A DNA stretch of 34,151 nt from CAZVWH01 sp964631175 (GTDB lineage: Bacteria; Planctomycetota; Phycisphaerae; Sedimentisphaerales; Anaerobacaceae), in the NCBI GenBank assembly GCA_964631175.1, contig CAZVWH010000021.1, positions 1-34,151 on the forward strand, written 5' to 3'. Of the stretch, positions 1-7,581 are shown in pieces (positions within the stretch are counted from its first letter, which is position 1; each line of letters opens with the position of its first letter). The notes below the pieces were generated by a model, which saw only the letters and a program-made list of their open reading frames with translations, ran no database searches and was not told the origin of the DNA. The position numbers and the translations under genes were made by a program.

Positions 1-469
1 AAGTCGAAGGATTGGCTTTGTCCCGTCTTGAGCCGGGTCGAAGGATTGGCTTTGTTTTGGCTTTGTTTTTCCGTGGTCCGAAAACGGCAAATTTCTCATA
101 TTCTTTTTATATCAAAGAGCTTATGTTAATCTGAACCTTACAGAAATTGGCTTTGTTTTGCATAATTAGTGTCAATTTTCCCCTCTAATTTGCCTCATTT
201 TGTTGTATCGGCTTTGCCATTTGGTGGATTTTAGCTCATTTTGCTGATTGGCGAAGATTTGTGATTCAGCGGCTCCGTCCAAGTAAGGCCGGATCTTCGA
301 CATCAATAATCTCCCCCTTATTTACGATTGACTACGAGCTATTAACTATGAACAGTCCATTAGTTCGATACATATTATACCCGAAAACGGCTTAATTTTC
401 AAGCAAAATTCTTAAAGCATTGGTGGAAAGGTAATTAGAAAATCAGGCGGATGTTCCTAATATTCATAA
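1..469. other. Gene-free stretch at window start, repeat-rich
   Basis: No convincing reading frame is present. The first 70 bases hold a short tandem repeat, listed separately. The motif TTGGCTTTGTTTT recurs near 58-70 and 147-159, so this looks like decayed dispersed-repeat DNA. The words CTATTAACTATGAAC near 338-352 resemble the AT-rich repeat class found in several other gaps of this window. The region lies downstream of the methyltransferase gene on the minus strand. No clear terminator hairpin was found. Confidence 0.6.
3..55. repeat. Tandem direct repeat, 19-bp unit at 34-bp spacing
   Basis: The 19-mer GTCGAAGGATTGGCTTTGT occurs exactly at 3-21 and 37-55. The spacer contains GAGCCGGGTCGA, whose reverse complement TCGACCCGGCTC also occurs at the 3' end of tgt, linking the two places to one dispersed family. 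Two units are too few for a CRISPR array. Confidence 0.75.
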
Positions 470-1951
470 TCAGAGCAAATCTAAATCGGGTTGTGGTTCT
501 TGTTTGCCTTTAGCTATCTGAGACTTCTTAAACGTAACATTTACCTGTCCAAGAGGGGGACAATCTATCCTCTTACCACTTAGCAGTTCTTTTATTGTAA
601 GGATTTGGAGCTTGGGATAAGGTTCCTTTTGCCAAGGCGATTTATAAAAACCTGCACTTGCCGCCTCTGTCCGCATAGGCTTTGTGGGTTTTTCCATAGA
701 AATCAAGACACCAATTTGTGCATTTTCGCGGTCGACGACACCCCGTAGATCTCGCACGTGAGCTACTGTTATATGTCCTGCTTTAACCGAAAGTATTATT
801 TGCTTGGTTTTCGTCTTGCTATTATCTGATTCGTCATGGAAATAAAGACGACCATCTATTCCTTTATCCGCCCCCTTTTTTTGTTCAACAGGACGCGCAC
901 CAACTAATCCAAGCGCCCACCATTGTAACTGATAGGGGTCATTTTCAGCTAAAGTCTTTGCATCAGGTAATGAAACTGGTTCACCTATTACTTTGTAAGT
1001 CTTACGAATCTTCTCGCCAAACATGTCTTCGAGTCGATGTTTCATTAAGGCAACTGCCAGATGTGTAATATCAATTCCAATCCAGTGACGATTTAGCTCT
1101 TGAGCAACTGCTATTGTCGTACCACATCCACAGAATGGATCAAGAACAACGTCACCTTTTTTACTGCTTGCCTCGATTATTCTTGCTAAAAGGGCAGCGG
1201 GTTTTTCTGTTGGAAACAATTGTTTTATCGGTGGTACACGCCCAATTTCCCAAACATCATCTTGTCTAACTCCAGCAGAATTTTCTTCTTCGGTTCTAGA
1301 AGGGATGCGACGACCAGAATCATCATAACCTGATACAATTTTAGAATTCCCAAAGCGTTTCAATGTCGAAGCAGCTCTTTCCATAAATAATTGGTTGAAA
1401 GTTCTCTTGCGGTTGTTTGTCTTAGAATAAAAAAACAAAACATCATGGTTTCTTTGAAAAGTATATTTCCCGGAAGGCCACTTTCGATAATGCCAAATTA
1501 TTTCGTTCTTAAAGTTAACCGCGCCAAAGATAGCATCCATTAGTAATTTTAGATAATGGCTTGCTGTTGGGTCACAGTGAAGGTAAATCGACCCGGTATC
1601 TTTTAAAACCCGTCTTAATTCAACGAGACGCGGAGCCATCATCGAAAGATAAGCCAGCATATCAGTCTCACCCAGGAATTTATGAAAAGCTTGCATCACC
1701 TGTGAAGGTTTACCGCCTCGTTCAACTATTTCTCGATAAGCAGCAGCAGCGACTGTGTTCCACTCCCATGTATCCTCGAAGGCCTTGATTTGCGCTGCAG
1801 ACCGGCTTCCATTTTGTTCGGCGAAAAGAACATTGTAATCTTTATCACTTTTGAAAGGTGGGTCGAGATAAATAAGGTCAACGGATTCGTCTTTGATATA
1901 GCGGCGAATGATATCTAAGTTATCGCCGTAGTATAAAATGTTATCTGCCAT
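470..1951 (-). CDS. DNA methyltransferase (beta-type motif order) fused to an Mrr-like nuclease domain
   Basis: This 493-aa protein is a site-specific N4-cytosine or N6-adenine DNA methyltransferase. The catalytic motif DPPF is at residues 30-33. The SAM-binding motif DPFCGCGT is at 271-278, preceded by TEKP at 248-251. Catalytic motif before SAM motif is the beta-class order. Residues about 335-465 form a second domain with GADKGIDG at 360-367 and SVKAG at 388-392. This resembles the D...xVK core of Mrr-type PD-(D/E)xK endonucleases, with Ser where Glu or Gln is usual. Methylation and cleavage could therefore sit on one chain. AGGAAG lies 5 nt before the ATG. The gene starts 32 nt after the stop of the 283-aa gene and is probably cotranscribed with it. 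Methyltransferase assignment is firm; nuclease activity is inferred. Confidence 0.9.
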   Translation of the reverse strand: MADNILYYGDNLDIIRRYIKDESVDLIYLDPPFKSDKDYNVLFAEQNGSRSAAQIKAFEDTWEWNTVAAAAYREIVERGGKPSQVMQAFHKFLGETDMLAYLSMMAPRLVELRRVLKDTGSIYLHCDPTASHYLKLLMDAIFGAVNFKNEIIWHYRKWPSGKYTFQRNHDVLFFYSKTNNRKRTFNQLFMERAASTLKRFGNSKIVSGYDDSGRRIPSRTEEENSAGVRQDDVWEIGRVPPIKQLFPTEKPAALLARIIEASSKKGDVVLDPFCGCGTTIAVAQELNRHWIGIDITHLAVALMKHRLEDMFGEKIRKTYKVIGEPVSLPDAKTLAENDPYQLQWWALGLVGARPVEQKKGADKGIDGRLYFHDESDNSKTKTKQIILSVKAGHITVAHVRDLRGVVDRENAQIGVLISMEKPTKPMRTEAASAGFYKSPWQKEPYPKLQILTIKELLSGKRIDCPPLGQVNVTFKKSQIAKGKQEPQPDLDLL

Positions 1952-1983
1952 AAAATCTTCCTGGTAAAATTAAAAACTTCGTG

Positions 1984-2835
1984 TTATTTAATAATATTCA
2001 CAACTTGCAATTTTAATATATTTGAAGTTCCAAAAGGATTTGGGCTTATTTCCTGCAAACAATTAAGTTTCACTTCAGTTTTTAACATTGATTCAATATA
2101 AGCCGCTATATATTGGTCGCCGACCAATTCAAAATTATACTCTCCTTGCGGGATTACTTGCCCAGCAGGAACTGCGATTTTGCCACCCATCTTATGTTTA
2201 TTAAAATCAAATATTTCGCATGTGAGCTGGATATTTTCCGGCACAATTTCTGTTTTAGGATAAAATATATTACTATTCGATTTATTAATCTCAATACCTT
2301 CGGATTCCATTTTGCCAGTAAAACGTACTCTTTCAACGCCCTTCTTTGTTAACTTAGCCATCTCCCGATAATCACATAACGATTCTTTTGCAACATTATA
2401 AGTAATTTGATTTACGGTTATATTACCATCACCATTATTGACCAATAACATACCATCGCCGGTTTGGCTGTAAGTAGGTAATTTACCTTTGTTAATTGAT
2501 TCCAATACAAATTTCAAATAATTAAAAGAATTCTTCGTTAGATCCCAGATTGCTTTGGGGGTTAGACTGGTTATGAAAGGCATTGTCATTTGTGCTGTTA
2601 TTACAGCAGCCAGAACCATATCTAAATCTACATTAAGAGAACCATTTTCTATTTTAGTAAAGGTAATCCGAAATTCTTCTCTTGTTTTTTTGCTTACCCG
2701 TTGGCTCTGTGACAATGCAAGGTATGATTTGTCCACTATGTTTTGAAATGCTGTAAGGCTATCGAGGGCAATATCAAGAGGTATATTTTTCTCAAGTATC
2801 GGTCCTTCTATTCGGAAACTAATTAATTCGCCCAT
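1984..2835 (-). CDS. Unrecognised 283-aa protein in the methyltransferase cassette
   Basis: I do not recognise a named family. The protein is soluble-looking, without a signal peptide. The first 75 residues alternate strand and helix. A hydrophobic stretch with the sequence FITSLTPKAIWDLTKNSF follows near residues 87-105. A strand-rich segment contains GDGNITVNQITYNV at about 133-146, and the C-terminal half looks beta-rich. GAGGGAG stands 5 nt upstream of the ATG, so translation is well supported. It lies between a 35-codon ORF and the methyltransferase/nuclease gene on the same strand, with short gaps, which suggests a shared role in DNA modification or defence. That role is inference from position only. 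Confidence 0.75.
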   Translation of the reverse strand: MGELISFRIEGPILEKNIPLDIALDSLTAFQNIVDKSYLALSQSQRVSKKTREEFRITFTKIENGSLNVDLDMVLAAVITAQMTMPFITSLTPKAIWDLTKNSFNYLKFVLESINKGKLPTYSQTGDGMLLVNNGDGNITVNQITYNVAKESLCDYREMAKLTKKGVERVRFTGKMESEGIEINKSNSNIFYPKTEIVPENIQLTCEIFDFNKHKMGGKIAVPAGQVIPQGEYNFELVGDQYIAAYIESMLKTEVKLNCLQEISPNPFGTSNILKLQVVNIIK

Positions 2836-2855
2836 ACGAGCTCCCTCAAATAACC

Positions 2856-2963
2856 TTAAACTCTATCTTTGTCGCCTCCATTTGCAGGTCGGGTAAGTTC
2901 AATAAATCCAACCAGCATTTTTAATACAGAATGCGTAGAGTTTATTGCTATTTTCTCCGCCAT
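2856..2963 (-). CDS. Small 35-codon ORF leading the methyltransferase cassette
   Basis: An ATG at 2963 opens a 35-aa frame beginning MAEKIAINSTHSVLKML and ending in PANGGDKDRV. AGGAA is placed 8 nt upstream, and a TATAAT box lies just before that. The stop is 20 nt ahead of the start of the 283-aa gene, so the three genes form a tight series. The central part could form an amphipathic helix. There is no recognisable helix-turn-helix, so it is not an obvious controller protein. It may be a real microprotein or a leader peptide. Confidence 0.5.
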   Translation of the reverse strand: MAEKIAINSTHSVLKMLVGFIELTRPANGGDKDRV

Positions 2964-2989
2964 TTTGCTGTTTCCTAAATTATCTCTGT

Positions 2990-2995
2990 ATTATA
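2990..2995 (-). promoter_or_regulatory. -10 box for the methyltransferase cassette
   Basis: A perfect TATAAT on the minus strand lies about 27 bases upstream of the 35-codon ORF. No good -35 hexamer is present at 16-18 nt spacing. That position is occupied instead by the palindrome at 3011-3030, which would fit an activator-dependent or repressed promoter. Confidence 0.45.
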
Positions 2996-3010
2996 TCAGC
3001 CGCACAAGAA

Positions 3011-3030
3011 CTATATTAGCTCTAATATAG
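3011..3030. promoter_or_regulatory. Perfect 20-bp palindrome, candidate operator
   Basis: CTATATTAG and CTAATATAG are exact inverted arms separated by CT. The palindrome covers the -35 region of the minus-strand promoter of the methyltransferase cassette. The two-base centre is too short for an RNA hairpin loop, so a dimeric DNA-binding protein is the likelier reader. No candidate regulator is encoded in the cassette. Confidence 0.5.
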
Positions 3031-3044
3031 TAGTTTGCAATATT

Positions 3045-3422
3045 AAACCTATAAGCCGCAGGCCCGCCTGCCCAGAGAGTTCCACCCTCCAGAGTCCGGC
3101 CTTCGTAGCCACTTCGGCGGAGAAGGCGCTTCCGGCGGACGGGACGGCGGGCAAGCTTACAAGTTTTGCCTATTCGCCGTGCTGCGCACGGCGCAGCGGG
3201 CAAGGCGAGTAAATTGGTTCGACCCTTCGAATGCGCTCCCCGCTTCGTCCCGATAACTGGGGCTACGCAGGGCAAGCAGGGCAGGCAGGCTCACCACTTA
3301 TGACACGCACCCATATAATTATACCGATCTTTCGACCCTTCGATTAAAATCAGGACGAGCTACGCTCCCTTCGACTGGATTCGGCAAGCTCACCACAGGT
3401 TCGCTCAGGACAGCAAGACAGG
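3045..3422. repeat. GC-rich dispersed repeat cluster without a gene
   Basis: The stretch is much richer in GC than its flanks and full of short inverted words such as CCTTCGTAGCC and TTCGGCGGAGAAGG. The arrangement at about 3099-3127 resembles the fliG-fliH spacer at 28453-28487 and a segment inside fliK. The part from 3330 to 3420 has CGACCCTTCGA, GGCAAGCTCACC and GCTCAGGAC, typical of a short repeat family that I recall as common in environmental bacterial genomes. A 94-codon minus-strand frame here is rich in Arg, Ala and Gly and looks like translated repeat, not a gene. Confidence 0.65.
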
Positions 3423-3433
3423 TTAAAAAAGTG

Positions 3434-3461
3434 TTGCAAATCCTTGTTCCGGCTTTATAAT
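3434..3461 (+). promoter_or_regulatory. Sigma70-type promoter of the TPR/alpha-CTD gene
   Basis: TTGCAA at 3434-3439 and TATAAT at 3456-3461 are separated by 16 nt. Transcription would begin near 3468, leaving an untranslated leader of about 60 nt. The leader contains AGTCC and GGACT as short inverted arms. Confidence 0.6.
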
Positions 3462-3529
3462 GTGCCTGTAGATAAAGTCCACTCGCAGAAGAAAGGACTA
3501 CAAATAAAGGATTATTGGAGAAAATTCAA

Positions 3530-4840
3530 ATGGAGCCAATAGCAGAATCTGAAATCAACTTATTCGCTGATGAATTGCCGTCTTTGGACGAAATTATAAA
3601 ACTCTCCCATTTAGTCCATTCCGGCGAGGCCAACCAGCTAAAGTTCGCTGAACAATTAGAAGCACAGATGTCCAGAACTTTGCCTAAAGCTGTTCTGGCT
3701 GTGGGAATAGGACTTTTTATCCTCGGAAGATTCGTCGAAGTGGTCGAGAAACTTCAAAAGGCCAAAGACTGCAAAGAGAAATTCATATACTTAGCCTTCG
3801 CGCTTCGTCAAATAGGTAAATACGACGAAGCGATTGAAAACCTGCAAAAGAGTCTTAATTACGAAGGTGATACCCTGCAAATAACCTTGGAAAAAACCGC
3901 CACATATCGTCACGCATCGGACTTTGAGGCTGCAGTCAAGGAATTAAAGAGCTGCGCAAATTTTGAAAATGTTAGTGCTGAATATCAGTATCAGCTTGCT
4001 CGCCTTCAAGAAGCCCAGGGACTCTATGAAGAGGCGATGGATAATTATAAAATAACCTTGGAATTGGCCCCGAATCATCAAAGAGCCCTTTTCTACTTAG
4101 CTTACCGCTGTGATTTATTAGGCGACGAAGAATCAGCTATTGATTATTACAAGCAAATTGTCTCTACTACTCCGATTTATGTAAGTGCACTGCTGAATTT
4201 AGCTGTGCTTTATGAGGATAACGGCACTTTTGACAAGGCATCTCAATGTGTCGATAAAGTCCTGGAGTTCTTTCCCAATCACCAACGAGCGATTATGTTC
4301 AAAAAAGACATCGATAGTTCAAAAACGATGTTTTATGACGAGGAAAAGGAAAAGAAAAAAAGTCACAAAAATCAAATACTTGAAACGCCCCTGTCTGACT
4401 TTGAGCTGTCGGTACGCAGCAGAAACTGCCTCAAGAAAATGAACATCGATACAATCGGCGATCTTTTAAATATTACCGAGTCAGAGCTGTTATCTTATAA
4501 GAACTTTGGTGAAACGTCGCTGCGGGAAATCAAGAGCGTTCTTGAATCGAAAGGACTGCACTTAGGTATGGCCCTTGAGGAAAAACAGTTTCCTTCAAAT
4601 GAAATCTCAGATAGTAATACTGTCGCAGAACAAGGTCTATTGAACAAGCCGGTGGACGACCTGCAATTGTCTGTGCGTTCCCGAAAATGCCTGCAAAAGC
4701 TCAATATTCGAACCATCGGCGATCTGACACAAAAAACCGATGCCGAGCTGCTGGGCAGCAAAAACTTCGGCGTAACAAGCTTAAACGAAATAAACAGAAT
4801 CCTGGCCAACATCGGATTATCGCTGCGAAGCTTAGACTGA
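3530..4840 (+). CDS. TPR protein with two C-terminal RNA polymerase alpha-CTD-like domains
   Basis: The 436-aa protein has an N-terminal half of tetratricopeptide-like helical pairs (about 75-265), a charged Lys-rich linker, and two copies of an alpha-CTD-like helix-hairpin-helix domain (about 284-350 and 370-436). Both copies keep VRSR, IGDL and NFG.TSL.EI, which align with E. coli alpha-CTD residues 264-304. Arg265, Cys269, Asn294, Gly296, Ser299 and Glu302 equivalents are present in both. Asn268 is kept only in the first copy, and Lys298 is Thr in both. The protein is not a normal RpoA because it lacks the alpha N-terminal domain. A role in transcription or protein scaffolding is inferred. 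GGAG lies 9 nt before the ATG at 3530; an upstream in-frame TTG at 3515 has a worse-spaced site. Confidence 0.85.
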   Translation: MEPIAESEINLFADELPSLDEIIKLSHLVHSGEANQLKFAEQLEAQMSRTLPKAVLAVGIGLFILGRFVEVVEKLQKAKDCKEKFIYLAFALRQIGKYDEAIENLQKSLNYEGDTLQITLEKTATYRHASDFEAAVKELKSCANFENVSAEYQYQLARLQEAQGLYEEAMDNYKITLELAPNHQRALFYLAYRCDLLGDEESAIDYYKQIVSTTPIYVSALLNLAVLYEDNGTFDKASQCVDKVLEFFPNHQRAIMFKKDIDSSKTMFYDEEKEKKKSHKNQILETPLSDFELSVRSRNCLKKMNIDTIGDLLNITESELLSYKNFGETSLREIKSVLESKGLHLGMALEEKQFPSNEISDSNTVAEQGLLNKPVDDLQLSVRSRKCLQKLNIRTIGDLTQKTDAELLGSKNFGVTSLNEINRILANIGLSLRSLD

Positions 4841-4878
4841 TTAACTAATTATCGAATGTTCGCTGTTGGTTATTTTTA

Positions 4879-6174
4879 ATGTCTTCTTTAATGTTTATCC
4901 AACGAACTTCAAATCACAGCAGGCACATCTGGCGGATAGTCTTGTTGGTGATAATTCCGTTTTTTCTTATAATTCAACCCGGCTGTAAGCCAAGGCAGCT
5001 TGCCAGGCCTACGCCACAAATGGACACAGTATCACGCTACTGGGTTAGGGTTCTGCTGCTTGATAATGTCACAGACTGCACGTTAAAAATTAATTCGCCC
5101 TTCAACGTCACCACCCCGAACTCATATACCCCGGTCTCGACCGTAGAAGCCGGCTTTAACTCGATCGAGGAGCCGGCAAAAATAGAGCTATCAGCCGGCA
5201 GAATCACCATCGCCAGCCGCTCTTTCACAAAGCGTGAACTAATCGTTTACCCCAATGAACCACATATCTTCAGTCTAAACAACAACGAATACCGTGGTAA
5301 ATTGGAGCTGATAATCAATCCTGATGACAAATCCTTTGACGCTATCAATCATGTTCCGCTTGAGCCCTATTTAGCCGGCGTAATAGGTGCCGAAATACCT
5401 GACTATTGGGAGCCGGAAGTGCTCAAGGCTCAGGCAATCGCCGCAAGAACCTATTGTCTATATATCAAAAATCGCTTTGGCAAAAATCGCAATTGGGACG
5501 TTGCTAAAACACAGGCAAACCAGGTTTACCTCGGAGTTAAAGCCGAATCGGTCCAGGTCTGGAACGCAGTAAATGACACATACAGTCAGGTCTTAACTTG
5601 TAAGCATCCCAACGGCAGCGAAGATATTTTCCCTACCTATTACAGCTCAGTCTGTGGAGGCCATACTGAAAACAGCGAGAACGTTTTTGGTGATTCCTTC
5701 GAACCGCTGGTAGGAGTTGAATGCCCCTACTGCAAAGATGTGGCAAAACTTACACTTTTTTTCTGGCCTATGGCCCAGTTCGATAAGAACACCGTCACAA
5801 CCAGATTGTTCCGGAGATATCCACAGCTAAAAAAACTCGGACAAATAACAAGTATTGAACCGGCTGAACAAAGCGACTACGGAAAATTTTCCCGGTTGAC
5901 CAAAGTTAAATTAGTCGGCTCGACCGGCAAAACCGACTTTCTACGAGCCGAGGACCTTCGGCTTACAATCGACCCGACCGGCAGGCGATTGCAAAGCACT
6001 ATTTGCCGAATTGCCAAATGGGATGATAAGTGGGCTTTTTTAGCAGGCAGAGGGTGGGGACATGGCGTAGGAATGTGTCAATGTGGCGCCCAAGGCATGG
6101 CAAGACAAGGAAAATCTGCTGAGCAAATACTCGCGTATTATTACCCAGGCTCTCGAATTAAAACAGTTTATTAA
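4879..6174 (+). CDS. SpoIID/LytB-family lipoprotein, probable peptidoglycan lytic enzyme
   Basis: The 431-aa protein matches the SpoIID/LytB domain. SpoIID enzymes are lytic transglycosylases that act on glycan strands lacking stem peptides. A hydrophobic segment at 20-33 ends in PGC with Cys36, a plausible lipoprotein signal. The catalytic Glu is in VIGAEIP (Glu172), followed by EVLKAQAIAARTY. The Cys/His cluster SSVCGGHTE is near 257-264, and the C-terminal signature GHGVGMCQ is at 394-401. Length is normal for the family with an N-terminal beta-rich extension. It follows the TPR gene by 38 nt and may share its promoter. The start is uncertain: neither ATG 4879 nor ATG 4891 has a clear Shine-Dalgarno sequence. 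In a non-spore-former the likely role is cell-wall remodelling. Confidence 0.85.
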   Translation: MSSLMFIQRTSNHSRHIWRIVLLVIIPFFLIIQPGCKPRQLARPTPQMDTVSRYWVRVLLLDNVTDCTLKINSPFNVTTPNSYTPVSTVEAGFNSIEEPAKIELSAGRITIASRSFTKRELIVYPNEPHIFSLNNNEYRGKLELIINPDDKSFDAINHVPLEPYLAGVIGAEIPDYWEPEVLKAQAIAARTYCLYIKNRFGKNRNWDVAKTQANQVYLGVKAESVQVWNAVNDTYSQVLTCKHPNGSEDIFPTYYSSVCGGHTENSENVFGDSFEPLVGVECPYCKDVAKLTLFFWPMAQFDKNTVTTRLFRRYPQLKKLGQITSIEPAEQSDYGKFSRLTKVKLVGSTGKTDFLRAEDLRLTIDPTGRRLQSTICRIAKWDDKWAFLAGRGWGHGVGMCQCGAQGMARQGKSAEQILAYYYPGSRIKTVY

Positions 6175-6204
6175 GCCTAACCTATCTATCCTTTGATAAG
6201 AATC

Positions 6205-6220
6205 CCTAAATAAATTTAGG
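6205..6220. promoter_or_regulatory. Short palindrome in the spoIID-tgt gap
   Basis: CCTAAAT and ATTTAGG form exact 7-bp arms around AA. The loop is too short for a terminator. It may be a protein-binding site ahead of tgt or chance in AT-rich DNA. Confidence 0.25.
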
Positions 6221-6290
6221 AGTCAATAAAAAATGGTTTTTGTAGTACCTACCTTTTCGGGCAGAAGCTTTTTGGTAATAGGAAAGGGCA

Positions 6291-7460
6291 ATGAGTAACT
6301 TCGAGGTGTTGTATAAAGACAGCAGTTGTTCAGCTAGGCATGGGTTGTTAATTACAACCCATGGCAAGGTTGAAACACCTGTCTTTATGCCGGTCGGTAC
6401 CGCCGGTGCGGTAAAGGGTATCACGCCGCAACAACTCAAAGAGACCGGCACTGATATTATCCTGGCCAATACTTACCATCTTATGCTTAGGCCGGGAGTT
6501 GACGTGGTCGAAAAAATCGGCGGACTACACAAATTTATGGCCTGGGACCAGCCGATATTAACCGACAGCGGCGGATATCAAATCTTTTCTTTGAGCCCGC
6601 TTACCAAAGTCGATGACGCTGGCGTTGAATTTACCAGCCATATAGACGGAGCAAAAATATACCTCGATGCTGAAACAGCAATAAAGATTCAAAACCGGCT
6701 TAATGCCGACATAATAATGTGCCTGGATCAATGTACGCCCTTGCCCGCTGATGAAAAGCAGCTAAAAGAAGCAGTAGAAAGAACAATCCACTGGGCCAAG
6801 TGCTCGAAAAAAGCTCATGCCAATACCAACCAATTGCTGTTTGCCATCGTGCAGGGTGGAATAAATCTACAGTTGCGCACATACTGCGCATCAGAGCTTG
6901 TCAAGCTTGATTTTGACGGATATGCTATCGGTGGTTTAAGTGTAGGCGAGGGCCATGACAATATGATAAAAGTCGTTACTCATACTACGCAGTTATTGCC
7001 GGAGAATTTGCCCCGTTATCTAATGGGCGTAGGCACTCCAGCGGATATAATCGCAGCGGTAAGGGCTGGGGTGGACATGTTCGATTGCGTGCTACCGACC
7101 AGAAACGGACGCAACGCCTTTGCCTTTACCGAAAACGGGCCGCTGCGTTTGAGGAACAATGCCCATATAGAAGACGACAGGCCAATAGAGAAAGATTGCA
7201 ACTGCTATTGCTGCAAAAATTTCAGTAGATCTACTATAAGACATTTCTTCAACTGTGGAGAAATGCTCGGCCCTATCTTAGTTTCTCTGCACAATTTAAG
7301 GTTTTTCCAGAAACTGATGGCTGAAATAAGGCTTGCATTAAAGAAAAAAGAATTTACAGTCTGGTCAAATGAGCAGCTCAAGAAATACCAATCTTTCGAC
7401 CCCTCGACCCGGCTCGGGTCGGGCCTGTTAAAAAATAACTTGTCAAAAATAACTAAATGA
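6291..7460 (+). CDS. tgt: Queuine/preQ1 tRNA-ribosyltransferase
   Basis: Tgt exchanges the wobble guanine of GUN-anticodon tRNAs for a queuine precursor. The 389-aa sequence has the substrate-binding DSGGYQ at 92-97, VQGG at 187-190, the nucleophile Asp265 in MFDCVLPTRNGRN, and the zinc site CNCYCC at 303-308 with His334. AGGA is 7 nt before the ATG. Following genes are yajC and secDF, an order also found near tgt in other bacteria such as E. coli. The last ~20 residues are odd. From about residue 368 the chain (SFDPSTRLGSG) is encoded by a copy of a dispersed repeat, so the native C-terminus has been replaced or extended. The catalytic core is intact and the enzyme should be active. Confidence 0.97.
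   Translation: MSNFEVLYKDSSCSARHGLLITTHGKVETPVFMPVGTAGAVKGITPQQLKETGTDIILANTYHLMLRPGVDVVEKIGGLHKFMAWDQPILTDSGGYQIFSLSPLTKVDDAGVEFTSHIDGAKIYLDAETAIKIQNRLNADIIMCLDQCTPLPADEKQLKEAVERTIHWAKCSKKAHANTNQLLFAIVQGGINLQLRTYCASELVKLDFDGYAIGGLSVGEGHDNMIKVVTHTTQLLPENLPRYLMGVGTPADIIAAVRAGVDMFDCVLPTRNGRNAFAFTENGPLRLRNNAHIEDDRPIEKDCNCYCCKNFSRSTIRHFFNCGEMLGPILVSLHNLRFFQKLMAEIRLALKKKEFTVWSNEQLKKYQSFDPSTRLGSGLLKNNLSKITK
7389..7428. repeat. Dispersed repeat copy inside the 3' end of tgt
   Basis: The DNA reads TTTCGACCCCTCGACCCGG followed by CTCGGGTCGGG. CGACCCG and CGGGTCG are 7-bp inverted arms around GCT. TCGACCCGGCTC is shared, in reverse complement, with the repeat at 30-41. The copy is read through in frame as part of tgt. 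Confidence 0.6.
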
Positions 7461-7500
7461 TTCAACAAATTATCTGTAATTCTCGGCAAATTCAGGTTAT

Positions 7501-7538
7501 ATACGTTGTTTTTCGGCAGACGTATCTTTTTGCTTTTT
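7501..7538 (+). terminator. Weak candidate terminator after tgt
   Basis: ATACGT at 7501-7506 and ACGTAT at 7520-7525 can pair around a 13-nt loop and are followed by CTTTTTGCTTTTT. The stem is short and AT-rich, so it may only attenuate transcription into yajC. Confidence 0.3.
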
Positions 7539-7581
7539 GATAAGGAATCTGCAATACGATAAAAGATGAAAGGAAACCGAA

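Noticed and set aside
1..70. Direct repeats considered as a CRISPR remnant
   Set aside because: Only two units, a 15-bp spacer that itself belongs to a dispersed repeat, and no cas genes.
2991..3275. 94-codon minus-strand frame rich in Arg, Ala and Gly
   Set aside because: It runs through the GC-rich repeat cluster, has no ribosome site and composition unlike neighbouring genes.
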